DNA of 64,000 nucleotides from Locusta migratoria (GCA_026315105.1 CM048745.1:287737747-287801746); one strand, 5' to 3'. Shown: positions 36,398 to 46,293, numbered from the stretch's first letter. Translations and numbers: made by a program. Notes: generated from the sequence alone by a model not told the origin.

Positions 36398-36825
36398 TTT
36401 GGAAGTGCAGCCGCTGGTGTTTTGACTCCGCGGCGGAAGAGCGGAGGGGCCGCTACCGCAGCCGCGCCTATAAGCGGCTCCCACGCTGCCTTAGGAGAAA
36501 CCGCGCACTACCAAACCGCCGAGATTCCACCGCCGCGGTGCAACCGCGGGCTATACACACGGCCTTAGACCGTCCGGCTACTCCACCGCGGCGCCATCAA
36601 ATCAAAGCGGGTGGAGTGGACCGGTCATGTAGCCCGGATGGAAGATGGCAGATGGTCTTAGAAGCTCATTTCATTCTTACAGGAAGGAGAGCATAAGCGT
36701 TGCAGGGATGGCCTCCACGAAGACCTGAAGCAAGCAGCAACAGATAGGAAGCAATGGAGAAGGAAACTTGCGTGCGGTTCAGTGGGCCTGATCACGTAGA
36801 AGAAGCACATAATAATTAACGCTTT

Positions 36826-37212
36826 AATCTACCTACATTAAATGTAGAAAAAGGATTTGGAATTATTCGATTTTATATTGCAATTAAAATTATAATTAAC
36901 AGCAAGGGTCATTTCATAATTAAAATAAAATAATATAAAATTAAATATATAAGATATTACATATCTTATATAATTAATTTTATATAAAAATATTATAATT
37001 TTTAAGACAAATAAAAATAATATGTTGCCCCAAGTCGGATTGCAATCTGCTCACAAACACGACGAGCAGGCACGCCAGTGTCTGAGCTATTTTGACGTAT
37101 TGGATCTTGGGTCTCTTGACTAGCATATAAGATATATTTGAAGTTGGCCCTAAACTTTGGAGCTCTTTTTCTCCGAATTTTCTGGATAGTGTCTTACAAA
37201 TTTCTGTGAATG
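36826..37212. other. AT-rich stretch, nothing recognised
   Basis: Very A/T-rich (36,840-37,020), no coding frame or known repeat. Confidence 0.5.
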
Positions 37213-37223
37213 GACACACTTGA

Positions 37224-37420
37224 GCCGGCCGCGGTGGCCGAGGAGACTGAGGCGCTTCAGTCATGGTCTGCAAGGCCACTGCGGTCGGGGGTTCGAATCC
37301 CCCCTCGGCATGGATATTTGTGCCGTCTTTAGTATAAGGTAGTTCATAAGTAGTTTGTAAGTTTAGGGACTGATGACCCCGTACTCAAGTCCCATAAGCT
37401 TAACAAACATTTCAACATTT
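37224..37420 (+). repeat. tRNA-headed SINE, 11-bp TSD
   Basis: Head GCCGGCCGCGGTGGCCGAGG, B box GGTTCGAATCC, common tail ending AACATTTCAACATTT. Flanks GACACACTTGA at 37,213-37,223 and 37,421-37,431 are identical. Confidence 0.95.
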
Positions 37421-37449
37421 GACACACTTGACGTACACTACTAACATGC

Positions 37450-37620
37450 GAAGTGTCATCCCAAACTGATTTTCCGAGACCTGAAGGTCTCCTTGCTAGA
37501 CTAACTCTTACTGAGGACAACAAAAGTACCCATGTCCAGGAGGACTCGGACGTCCAACGCGAGCGGCTGCGCGATCCGTATCGTGTCTCCCAGACGCACG
37601 GCAATTCCCAAGTGGCCCTC
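37450..37620 (-). repeat. Diverged tRNA-headed SINE relic
   Basis: ACTGAGGACAAC, ACCCATGTCCAGGAGGACTC and CGAGCGGCTGCGCGATCCG keep the order of the third SINE type on the minus strand (compare 24.3 kb), with heavy substitution. No duplication seen. Confidence 0.5.
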
Positions 37621-37730
37621 CCTATCAACGACTGTAAATTGTATATATTGTGAGAATTGGGTACATAATTTAAATGTTTATAATTAAAACAGCGAGCAGC
37701 CACAAGTATGGTAGAAATGTTTGTTTTCTT

Positions 37731-39470
37731 AGACCATTACCGGTTTTGGAATTATACAAATCCATCTTCAGATCGTTTTTCTTGCTTTTGAGCTGAGCCT
37801 TGTTTTGCATCAGTTATAGTATCGGGCAGCCCTAGGATAGACAAAAAATATTTCGTTTACTATTTCCTGAAGTTAAATGTATGTTTCTTTATTTTCAACA
37901 TATTTACAGGAGAGTTTTATAGTTGAAAATACATGAAGTGTGCCAAAAACTTACATACTTTTCTGTGATGAGATTATCCTGTATTTTTCTTGTGTATTTT
38001 ACACTTTCTAAACGTGCACTGCCTGAGTGCTTTTAAGGTAGGTGTTTCACACGTCACTGTGCAGTGTATTGGTGCTGTTAATGTGTTTCACACGACACGA
38101 TACTAGTATCGTAATGTGCGCTATAATCAATTACGATACGTGAGCCAGCTGTACATACGAGACATAAACATTGTTTATGAAGATCTTCTGTGGTGAAGTT
38201 GAAGTTGTTCGGTTGTAGACGCTATGCAATTGTGTCGGTAAGGGTAACGTTTATCTTTGCTTATTCAGAGAGATTAATGTAAAATCGCACTTTGGGAGTG
38301 AAATTATTTACAATATTTATTATAGGGCATTCTACTGACTAGTTGAGGCAAGACACACAAAATTATATATAAATAAATTGATACAGTACATGCACAGATT
38401 GAAGTTATATAAATGAATAAGTGTGACTGAACTTAAGTCTGTAGTCAATTTGTATATTATAAATAGTGTTCTTATGTATTGTTTTTACAGTGGTTTCGTT
38501 ATACTAAATAGATGGGGCAACAAATTTAAAGCTCTATATAAACAAACTGATATAGAATACAGGTAGAATGAAGGGCTTTTTTATAACTGCGACTGAATTT
38601 AAAATTTATGATCTATTGTGTATTATGACTGCTGTTGTGATATATTTTATTAAGCATTGGTTTAATTCTTCTTGAGTAGGCTTTAATTTTTATTATATCA
38701 GGATATGAGCTTTTACATTAAATTTTATAAGTATATTTCTATTGAATCCATATAAGATGGGTACAGGCTTACTTCCATTTGTGACACAACATTTTAGTGC
38801 TTTGCCTTTGCCTATGGAGGTGTTAAGTAGTGTGTAAGAGACCCTTGGAAGTTTTTTAGGAAGAGAGTGTTGAATGATTTAGTTAGCTCATTCAGTATGA
38901 AATCGGGATAAGTATTTTTATGTACATGTATTTCAATGTCTTTAAGAAGATTCAGGGTTTCACCTTTATCTGTAAGGTGTACGATTTGTAGATTCCTTTC
39001 TATATTAACCACTGAGTGTTTATCTTCGGCCAAATGGGTGTCAAATTTTTATTTACTTAAATTATTCAGCCGTAGAGCATCCAGATGTTCCTTGAATCTA
39101 GTTTCAAAGGGTCTACCTCTTTGTCCAATTTAGAATTTGGGGTAGTTGTTACATTTACGTTTGCAGATACCTGATATTTTGTGAGGATTGCTAATTTGTG
39201 GGAGTATGTATGCAACCTTCTGCTGGAGTTTATTATGAGTTGAGAAGCTGATATTGACATCCTTCTTTTTGAACAAATTTGAAATTTTATACGAGAGTGG
39301 ACCTATGAATGGTATTACTGCATATTTTGTTGGTTTTGTGTCCCTCATACTTGCTGTTTGCCTTGGAGACTTCTTATCAGCATATTTTGTTTTTATTTTC
39401 AGGTACAGTTCTCTGTTTTGTCCAGAGTGACTGGGGAACACTGCTCCGAAACTAGCCATCTTATGCTGGT
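37731..39470 (-). pseudogene. Penelope-like retroelement: GIY-YIG endonuclease end and 3' region
   Basis: On the minus strand, pieces match the C-terminal part of Penelope-like elements. VIPFIGPLSYKISNLFKKK (about 39,310) is the conserved block after the RT. Then SGICKRKCNN.PKF comes (about 39,150), followed by IGQRGRPFETRFKEHL (about 39,110) and HLAEDKHSV.N (about 39,020). The domain nicks DNA during integration. The Tyr codon of the YIG motif is a TAA stop (39,130-39,132), and frameshifts follow, so the gene is dead. The RT itself is missing; the relic ends in unrelated sequence after 39,470. Downstream on the same strand, 37,731-37,776 has a hammerhead-like motif: CTGAAGA, TGGA-loop-TTCC, AAAACCGGT. 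Such motifs are known in this class. The AT-rich stretch 37,790-38,800 is presumably its 3' region, but this is inferred. Confidence 0.7.
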
Positions 39471-39593
39471 TCGGGTGAAATGATGTGTTACTAACGGACG
39501 AAGGGTTCGCTGGACAAGTAAAGAAAACAGATGACAGAAGAAAGAATCAATTGTCCTTCAACTTTTTATTTACACATTGAAAATCTTATTCTT

Positions 39594-40000
39594 TTCCTTC
39601 TCCACTCCGAGGAGTGGAGCGGGCTGTTTGAGATCCGGCCCATAAAGAGTCGCGGTTCTATTCAGCCAATTATCAGACAAGCTGACAGTGGGTCAAAGGG
39701 GGGATCCCAATTGGGAATAAGTGGGAGGGGCTTACCAGTTCCGGCATACGCCTTACAACCAAGGAAAACCTCCCGAAAGCCTTGGTCGGAACCGGGGGAT
39801 TGGGACCAATTTAATTTATCTCTGGGACTTTGCCCCAGACTACAAATGGATTATCGGGAGAGCAAGAAGAGTGCATTCACGACAATCAAAGATCGGACGC
39901 CAGAGTTACTTTCGTAAACTCGTAGAGATCAGCTCAACCACCAGTGGACAAGCATCCCCCTAGAGGAACCGCACCCTAGAGCACGGTATCCTCCGGAGCT
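39594..40000 (+). repeat. Unclassified dispersed repeat, copy 1 (~400 bp)
   Basis: Starts near CTCCACTCCGAGGAGTGGAG (itself a small palindrome) and runs to GGACAAGCATC...GAACCGCACCC. It is matched over its whole length by the reverse complement of 48,265-48,655. Both copies keep a frame reading GISGRGLP.PAYALQPRKTS and KPWSEPGDWDQFNLS. I do not recognise a protein. It could be a long terminal repeat or part of an unknown element. Confidence 0.75.
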
Positions 40001-40207
40001 TGACGGCAGCAACATTACAACAGGACAACGCGACACTACACGTGGCACGCAATGAACAAGACTTCTTCGTTTCCAGAGAGCTCAAATTTCATAGAGTGGC
40101 GATAAGTCCGCCATGTTTGAGGCAAATTGAACTGGCATCCGCCATGTTATTTGGGGCATCGGCTGACAGCTGGCATGCTACACCCACTGGAGAATTTTGC
40201 CTATTAC

Positions 40208-40514
40208 ATGACATAAAAGTTTTCTGGGTATGATACCGCGTCATGGTGTAAGGCTATTACTTAAATAACCAACGTTTCGGCCAACGTTACAGTGGCCTTC
40301 ATCTGGGTAACTGTTACCCAGATGAAGGCCACTGTAACGTTGGCCGAAACGTTGGTTATTTAAGTAATAGCCTTTCGGCCAACGTTACAGTGGCCTTCAT
40401 CTGGGTAACTGTTACCCAGATGAAGGCCACTGTAACGTTGGCCGAAACGTTGGTTATTTAAGTAATAGCCTTACATCATGACGCGGTACCATACCCAGAA
40501 AACTTTTATGTCAT
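40208..40514. repeat. 307-bp compound palindrome with 98-bp tandem repeat
   Basis: The whole interval is a palindrome about position 40,361 (outer arms ATGACATAAAAGT... with about 2 mismatches). Inside are two shorter palindromes: 40,251-40,373 (61-bp arms about T40,312) and 40,373-40,447 (37-bp arms about T40,410). A 98-bp unit is repeated exactly at 40,275-40,372 and 40,373-40,470. Each inner palindrome carries, on both strands, the motif CAGATGA-A-GGCC-loop-GGCC-GAAACGTT, a hammerhead-like layout with one box change (T to A). Confidence 0.95.
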
Positions 40515-40701
40515 CTGACTCTAGCCGTGGAAGCCTACGTAATTATAATGTCTATTACAGTTTCAAGTTTTAAATAAGGACTGACTATTGAATACGGATG
40601 TGCATCATGTTCCGTCAGAGTTCACCGAAGCTGCGGATTGACGAGCCTGGTAGTATATTTCCTAAAAACGCGGTAATGAAATCTCACGAACATGTCAGTA
40701 A

Positions 40702-40902
40702 TGCCGCGCGGGAGTAGCCGAGCGGTCTGGAGCGCCACGTTGTGGATTGCGCGGCCTCCCGCATCGGAGGCTCGAATCCTCTCTCGGGCATGGATGTTTG
40801 TGTTGTCTTTAGTATAAGTTAATTCATAAGTAGTATGTAAGTTTAGGGACTGGTGACCCAGCAGTTAAGTCCCTTAAGCTTTACAAACATTTGAACATTT
40901 TT
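40702..40902 (+). repeat. tRNA-headed SINE, 14-bp TSD with one mismatch
   Basis: Head GCCGCGCGGGAGTAGCCGAG, B-box GGCTCGAATCC, common tail. Flanks GAACATGTCAGTAA (40,688-40,701) and GAACGTGTCAGTAA (40,903-40,916). Confidence 0.9.
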
Positions 40903-40916
40903 GAACGTGTCAGTAA

Positions 40917-42085
40917 CAACAGTTAGCTGAGGTTTGCATAACAATGAAAGTGCGGCTGTGAAAATATGTGTTTTGATTTTAATGCAAGAGTATTGTCTAA
41001 ACGAGCTGTGAAACATAAAGTGAACAGTAATAATTATGACGAACAGTCATGATCATCGATCTTCATCTGTTGTTAATATGTTATAAGAACTGCTTTCACA
41101 AAGTCTAGTATACATTTATCTTGTTTTAACTAAATATATTAAGCCTACGAACTTGTGAAATTGCTGTCAAATAGTTCGGTTTTGAACTTTGGTGTACGAA
41201 ATTTGAGTACAAAGACGAAAGTGACAACAGAATACTGCAATAAAAATGCCACAAAAGCATTCCACACAAATATCATTAATAACTTTCGTTGTTGCCACGC
41301 TGAAATAAGTACATATTTGTTGCAAAGAACGCAGACATATACAAGTGAAAAAATTTCTGGCTGTTACTACTGCTTCCACACTTTGCACTGGTTATGGGTC
41401 AAACATGATCGATCAAGTATTGTTAGCAACGAATGAAAATATTTTTAAGGAAGTTAAAAGTGGTGTTAACTTTGTGCACTGGATAATAGGAAGAAGGTAT
41501 CACAAAATCTTGACATAATTCAGACTGGTTGCTTTCATTTGTATAGAGGTACTACATCTCTATACAAAACCTAGCAAGATTGACATTTTGTTAATAACAC
41601 ACCGCTGCGACTGTTAAAAATTCTTTACAAGAACTCACGACCGGTTTCACAAATTAAATTTGCATCATCAGGTGCTTATATCTTTCAGATCTTAACCGTA
41701 TGTTACTTTGACTCTATACTAGCTGATCCTCATTATTATTCTAGAGTTGTAACCAACTTGCCTATAAAAGCACCTATAAAATCTCTTTCTTCAAGAAGTG
41801 GGACTCCATCAACATGTATTAAAAACCAAATAAAATCCCACTTTTAAAACAGTAAATTTTCATCAACCAATGGCCTACCTCTGATATAAAACACTAAAAA
41901 CGGTATTCAGCATGAAAGCCGCGTCTGGGGTAAAAGAAGATTAAAATCTGCTAGAGCACTGGCACTTTACCTCCAAAGCAGACAGCTGAGAGGAGAGGCG
42001 TTGTTGTTGCTGCCATCAGTATTGTGTTCAAGACCTAGACATTTGGGCAACTTTGTCCTACAGGAAAACTTAGGAAAACTAAGGA
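40917..42085. other. Intergenic with the hammerhead-like motif
   Basis: An ORF at 41,155-41,436 has no recognisable similarity. The only structured item is the motif at 41,634-41,676 (listed separately). Confidence 0.45.
41634..41676 (-). ncRNA. Hammerhead-ribozyme-like motif, best copy in the window
   Basis: Minus strand order: CAC (stem I), CTGATGA (intact box), one extra T, stem II GCAAAT-TTA-ATTTGT (six pairs, one a G-T wobble), GAAA, the stem III palindrome ACCGGT, cleavage-site C (GGTC), then GTG pairing with CAC. All conserved core residues of a type I hammerhead with a minimal stem III are present. The unpaired T after the box is the one deviation. Known from Penelope-like elements and retrozymes; no such coding sequence lies next to this copy. 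Activity is not established. Confidence 0.55.
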
Positions 42086-42093
42086 TGGTAGGT

Positions 42094-42293
42094 TCAAATG
42101 TTCAAATGTTTGTAGAACTTATGGGACTTAACTACGGGGTCATCAGTCCCTAAGCTTACAAACTACTTATGAACTAGCTAAGACTAAGGACGGCACAAAT
42201 ATCCATGCCCGAGAGGGGATTCGAACCCCCGACCGCAGTGGCCGTGCAGACCGTGATTGGAGCGCCTCAGTCCCCTCGGCCATCGTGGCCGGC
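42094..42293 (-). repeat. tRNA-headed SINE, 8-bp TSD
   Basis: Minus strand head GCCGGCCACGATGGCCGAGG, B box GGTTCGAATCC, common tail. TGGTAGGT at 42,086-42,093 and 42,294-42,301. Confidence 0.9.
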
Positions 42294-42301
42294 TGGTAGG
42301 T

Positions 42302-43700
42302 CCCCAGTCTGATACTAGATAGAATAGAATATTTGAGCTTGAATGAAAATTTTGTTGCTCGACAGAAAATTAAATAAAGATTTGAAGAATAGGAGGATCA
42401 GATAGCGTTACAAAATACATGGAAAATATTTTTGTCTTCTTGACGAGACGTAGCGCTGTGCTGCGTAGTCGGCTGTGGAAGAGACGGACAGATGGACTGG
42501 ATAGGACGCCCGGACTGGAAGGCTGAGTGGATGTTGTTCTGCATGGGCTGGCAGGTACAGCACGGCGAGAGGCTGCGATGCTGAGTCAGGAACATCAGGT
42601 GTCTCGGAGTCAGAAACAGTGATGGCGTTGCATGAAACAATTCCCGCATATATATAAACACAAGTTCATTACTTGACTGCCTGGAAGAAAAACAAATCGG
42701 TTAGTGCACCTTAATATGTTCCAATATGAAAGCCAGTCTCAGTCTACAATCTACTGATAATAAATCAATGCGCACTGTCAGTCCTCCGCGTCCCAGTGGT
42801 TATCATTCATGGTATGAAAAGTTCCAAAATTGACCCGAAAATGTCTAAAATATAAATGTATGGTTCTCAGATAGCCATCAAAAATTCCAAATTTTGAATA
42901 ATTGAATCCTCTATAGATTCGTGTCAGATGTATAGATTATTTTTACTAGATTTGAATCTGTGAGTGTTTAATTCAGTTTAGAAAATGTCAATCAGCCTAT
43001 TCACACATCTGAAACCATTAACTTGCTTCTTAATCTTGTAGAAAATTAGATTGCAAAACTTGTGGCTGCTGGCTGAATTGACTTGCTTCTTTGTTTGAAG
43101 GACATGCTAATTAAAACTTGAAAAATATCTTTAATAACCTTTGAATACTAAAACTCAGTGATAGCTTTTTTAATACGCAGTATGCGTTCATATTATATGC
43201 TTCAAATTGAAAAAAGAATTACTTAAAATAAAAGAAATACTTATGATTATCACACATATCAATAAATATTGCAGAAGGAAAAAGAAGTATTCAAATAGCG
43301 TTCACAATCTGCTCCGCCGTTTGAAGTATTCCCAGTTCAGAAATTGCTATATCTATTATTCCACAGTTTGAAAGTCATCACTACGCACAGTTTAAACATA
43401 GTCCACACAATAATTATTCTTACGTCGTAATGTGACCTACAAATACATCACTGTGGAGACTTGTCTCAACACAGTCTGGAAACCATTCTACGTAGTTTGC
43501 TAATACTCTATAAATAAATCCTAGTGGAGAAACTTCTCAACACTGTCCATACACAAATAAATCTTCTTAAAGTCATAAATATCCTAATAACTAGGTCACT
43601 GTAGAGAATGCCTCAACACACTATAACACTTAAGCACTTATACACACTATGTAAAGAAAATATCACTGACTCTTGATGGTTCAGTCTCTTGTTACTGTCC
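42302..43700. other. Stretch downstream of the Gypsy integrase, unassigned
   Basis: No frame recognised; an ORF at 42,398-42,661 (minus) shows no family. From about 43,430 to 43,630, CTGTGGAGACTTGTCTCAACAC and CTAGTGGAGAAACTTCTCAACAC form a loose direct repeat (also CTGTAGAGAATGCCTCAACAC). It could be the 3' end of the LTR element next door, but no matching LTR was found. Confidence 0.4.
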
Positions 43701-44822
43701 CACCGCTGTTCAGCTGAACATCGATTTAAATCGTGATGAGTAAACATTACTTTAATCTTCATAGAATCTGGATAAGCTAACACCTATCCTCCTGGGTTTG
43801 GAATTTTCACTATGACATAAGGCCCTGAGCATATGACATTTCTTTAGTTTCTTCTGCAACATCGATGATCTAGTATACCATCTAAGCATAACATTTTGTC
43901 CAACAAAGAATGTTTGTATCCGTTTTACATTTTTATCATAATAAGCCTTACGCTTCTTTGATCTCGCAATTAAATTATGTAACGCCTGTCGGAGTTTCTC
44001 TTCCCAAGAAAATCTTGTTATTGTCTAGTTTAGGTAATATATTTATCCATTCATTGTCCTCTTGCTCGTGAAACATGAGTTCTGCAAGAGTAAAGCTTGT
44101 AGCAGAATGAGGTAAATTATTAACTATTTGCTCAAATTGTGACAGATATTCAATCAATGCAGTTTGTTTGGCATGGCAATACGTCCTCATAAATCGATTC
44201 AATTCCCTAAACATCCTTTCGGTCGGATTGGAGTGATGGCTATAGCAACATGTTAGTATTTGCTTGATGTTGAGTTTAGCCATAGCATTCTTCCAAAAGA
44301 AACGGATGAAAATTGATGCACTGTCGGATAAGATTGCTGCTGGCTTTCCTGCATGTGGAATACATTCATTAACTACCTTGTTGAGAATCGCTCTGGTAGT
44401 TGCTGCTTTCAATGGATATAATTTAATGTATTTGTTAAAAACGTCGTAAAATCCTATTATGTACTTGACCCCTCCTCGTGATCTTGGAAGTGGTTCACAA
44501 ACATCGGTAGATATTAAAGATGTCGGTGCCGTAGGAATAATTGCATGGAGAAAATTCTTTGTGCCTTGACTGTCAGGTTTTGCTTTAAGACAGATGATAC
44601 ACTTCTTCAGTTGTTTCTGTACCTTTCGGCCTATATTCTGAAAGTAGCAATATGATCCTATCTTATGTGCTGTTTTAATCACTCCAAACTTGCCCGAGGT
44701 ATTGTGAGTATACGAAATTAACTTCTGTTCATAATCTGCTGGGATATACACACACCAGTTAGTGTTTAGACTGTGGTTACGATGGAAAAGTATGCCATTA
44801 GCTATTGTATAATACTGTGAAA
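43700..44822 (-). pseudogene. Gypsy-like LTR retrotransposon integrase
   Basis: The open frame 43,975-44,751, extendable up to about 44,822 (YYTIANGILFHRN), encodes an integrase, which inserts retroelement cDNA. A zinc-binding region comes first: YTHNTSGKFGVIKT ... CIICLKAK, where the second His of the usual GHFG is Lys. The catalytic core keeps the D, D, E triad in STDVCEPLPRSRGG, ILSDSASIF and SNPTERMFRELNRF. After a frameshift the C-terminal part continues to about 43,750 with SKKRKAYYDKNVKRI and FFVGQNVMLRW. Protease, RT and RNase H are not present. A gag relic of the same strand lies at 47.0-47.7 kb, so both probably belong to one element later broken by insertions and deletion. Confidence 0.75.
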
Positions 44823-44837
44823 TACATCTTTACGGAC

Positions 44838-45094
44838 AAATTCAGTGGCTATGAGATGATGACGATGACTTCGTGTGGCGTTTATGGTCGTTAGACCTCA
44901 AGGGGGAACGTGTTCAGCCTGCCTGGTGCAAGTCTTCTTTGCTGACGCCACTTCGCCGACTTGATGATGATGGTAAAATGATGAGGACGACATAGCCAGT
45001 CCCCGAGCGAAGAAAATATCCAACCCGACCGGGAATCGAACCGGGACCCCCTGCGTGATAACGCACCATGCTGTCCAATAGACTACGGAGGCAG
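44838..45094 (-). repeat. tRNA-headed SINE (fourth type)
   Basis: Minus strand head GTCTGCCTCCGTAGTCTATT with B box GGTTCGATTCC, then GTCCTCATCATTTT, CAAGTCGGCGAAGTGGCGTC. The same family as 51.4 kb. Target duplication not resolved. It separates the integrase relic from a mariner scrap and a LINE. Confidence 0.8.
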
Positions 45095-45128
45095 ACAATG
45101 GTTAGAAGATGGGTTAGAGTGTCCAGTG
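45095..45128 (+). other. Possible mariner N-terminal scrap
   Basis: The plus strand reads MVRRWVRV, resembling the end of the mariner DNA-binding domain (M..RWVRQF). It lies just before the LINE, after which mariner coding resumes at DERSGRP-like sequence (46,294). This suggests the LINE entered a mariner, but the piece is very short. Confidence 0.3.
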
Positions 45129-45129
45129 T

Positions 45130-46293
45130 AGGACATGATCAAGTGCACGCTTTATTCACATGAAGTGTTAAGTGCCATCGACAAGGGATCTCAAATCGAT
45201 TCCATATTTCTGGATTTCCGGAAGGCTTTTGATACTGTACCCCACAAGCGGCTTCTAATGAAATTGCGTGCTTATGGAATATCTCCCCAATTGTGCGATT
45301 GGATTCACGATTTCCTATCAGAAAGGACACAGTTCGTTGTAATTGACGGTAAGTCATCGAGTAAAACAGATGTGATATCTGGCGTTCCACAGGGAAGCGT
45401 TATTGGTCCCCTACTCTTCCTCGTGTTTATAAACGATTTAGGAGATAATCTGAATAGCTCCCTTAGACTGTTCGCGGATGATGCTGTCGTTTATCGGTCA
45501 GTGAAGTCAACAGAGGATCAAAAGCAACTGCAAAGCGATTTAGACAAAATTTCTACTTGGTGCGAAAATTGGCAATTGACACTAAATAAAGAAAAGTGTG
45601 AAGTAATACACATGACCACTAAAAGAAATCCGCTGAACTTCAATTACGCGATAAATCAGTCAAACCTTAAGGTCGTAAATTCTACCAAATACCTAGGAGT
45701 TACAATTACGAACAACTTTGACTGGAGAGAACACATAGAAAATATTGTGGGGAAGGCGAACCAAAGGTTACGTTTCATTGGCAGAACGCTTAGACGATGC
45801 ACCAGCTCCACCAAAGAGACTGCCTACATCACACTTGTGCGTCCTCTCTTGGAGTACTGTTGCCCCTTGTGGGACCCTCACCAGGTGGGACTGACGGAAG
45901 ATATTGAGAAGATTCAGAGAAGGGCAGCTCGTTTTGTTTTATCACGTTACGGGGGGGAAAGCGTCACGGAAATGTTGCACGAATTGGGGTGGAAATCATT
46001 AAAAGAAAGACGTTATTCATTGCGGCGTGATCTGTTTGCGAAGTTTCAATCACCGACTTTTAGTTCTGAATGTGAAAATATTTTGCTAGCACCCACCTAC
46101 TTAGGGAGACATGACCATCCCAATAAAATAAGAGAAATCAGATCGAAAACGGAACGATTTAGGTGTTCTTTCTTCCCGCGCGCTATTAGAGAATGGAACG
46201 GTAGAGAAAAGTTATGAAGGTGGTTAATGAACCCTCTGCCAGGCACTTAAATGTGATTTGCAGAGTATCGATGTAGATGTAGATGTAGATGTA
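45130..46293 (+). mobile_element. CR1/Jockey-type LINE, 5'-truncated, (GATGTA)n tail
   Basis: Starts abruptly within the reverse transcriptase, runs through an intact C-terminal ORF (listed as CDS) and a short 3' region with CCTCTGCCAGGCACTTAAATGTGATTTGCAGAGTATC (split motif), ending in GATGTA repeats at about 46,270-46,293. A second copy of this 3' end occurs on the minus strand at 60.65-60.79 kb. It is the best preserved LINE in the window, hence probably young. Confidence 0.9.
45135..46217 (+). CDS. LINE reverse transcriptase, C-terminal 360 codons intact
   Basis: An uninterrupted frame with the palm and thumb of a non-LTR reverse transcriptase, which copies element RNA at a nicked target. 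Motifs in order: FLDFRKAFDTVPHKR (first catalytic Asp, about residues 26-40), GVPQGSVIGPLLF (about 83-95), LFADDAVVY (catalytic Asp pair, about 112-120), LTLNKEKCEVIHM and KYLGVTITNNFDW (about 173-185). It closes with the C-terminal RRAARFVLSRY and REWNGREKL typical of this LINE group. The first Met is simply the first one after the truncation point; the real ORF2 would begin more than 500 codons upstream with an endonuclease that is absent here. No internal stop or frameshift, unlike every other RT piece in the window. It cannot mobilise itself. Confidence 0.9.
   Translation: MIKCTLYSHEVLSAIDKGSQIDSIFLDFRKAFDTVPHKRLLMKLRAYGISPQLCDWIHDFLSERTQFVVIDGKSSSKTDVISGVPQGSVIGPLLFLVFINDLGDNLNSSLRLFADDAVVYRSVKSTEDQKQLQSDLDKISTWCENWQLTLNKEKCEVIHMTTKRNPLNFNYAINQSNLKVVNSTKYLGVTITNNFDWREHIENIVGKANQRLRFIGRTLRRCTSSTKETAYITLVRPLLEYCCPLWDPHQVGLTEDIEKIQRRAARFVLSRYGGESVTEMLHELGWKSLKERRYSLRRDLFAKFQSPTFSSECENILLAPTYLGRHDHPNKIREIRSKTERFRCSFFPRAIREWNGREKL

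Larger units (their letters stand above)
34503..36564 (+). mobile_element. PIF/Harbinger-type element with N-terminal transposase exon
   Basis: Bounded by TTA (34,500-34,502 and 36,565-36,567), the usual 3-bp Harbinger duplication. Inverted ends: GACTGCGTTTATAGATAGCG against GGCCGTGTGTATAGCCCGCG. A plus-strand ORF from ATG 34,665 to about 34,934 gives SSRHIDGVFRNLYGKLREDN, DKFFNSHRMSTKSFDELSLK and STEEMLSLTLR, which match the N-terminal helical region of HARBI1-like transposases. It stops at a good splice donor (CAGGTAAGA, 34,931-34,939), as these genes usually have an intron here. No second exon with the catalytic DDE core is found, so the element is non-autonomous. It interrupts a SINE and itself contains a hAT element (35,605-36,397). 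Confidence 0.8.
34302..36593 (-). repeat. tRNA-headed SINE split by a 2-kb DNA transposon
   Basis: Tail and body are at 34,302-34,502 on the minus strand (B box GGTTCGAGTCC at about 34,450; a (CA)n run at 34,398-34,438). The A-box end of the head (GCGGTGGAGTAGCCGGACGG) is at 36,565-36,593. The two halves fit together across a TTA duplication. The flanks CCATCACATCCA and CCATCAAATCAA look like the SINE's own diverged target duplication. Confidence 0.85.
32200..36825 (+). mobile_element. Non-LTR retrotransposon relic (outermost element of a nest)
   Basis: LINE coding pieces in order across several frames: the linker before RT (32,260-32,700), RIKHLKKNKSPGEDGIQAEM (about 32,855), and ICPVHKKGDKPKCDKY restored in reading order across a SINE at 33,025-33,227. 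Then come RT fingers LNVCYKILSNCL, GRSTVDHIF and a palm remnant GDGLSPILF (about 33,645). The thumb follows: FKYLGTLFTENSSCDAEI (about 33,945), LYKTLIQPIVLCGCETWS (about 34,090). A terminal WTGHVARMEDGRW block (about 36,615-36,660) comes after the second interruption (34,302-36,593). The ADD box region is missing or scrambled. The endonuclease is not seen. Style is like the RTE-like LINE at 6.75 kb. Dead. Confidence 0.8.

Noticed and set aside
42302..43700. LTR of the Gypsy-like element
   Set aside because: No matching copy near the gag end; the loose repeats there do not define a boundary.
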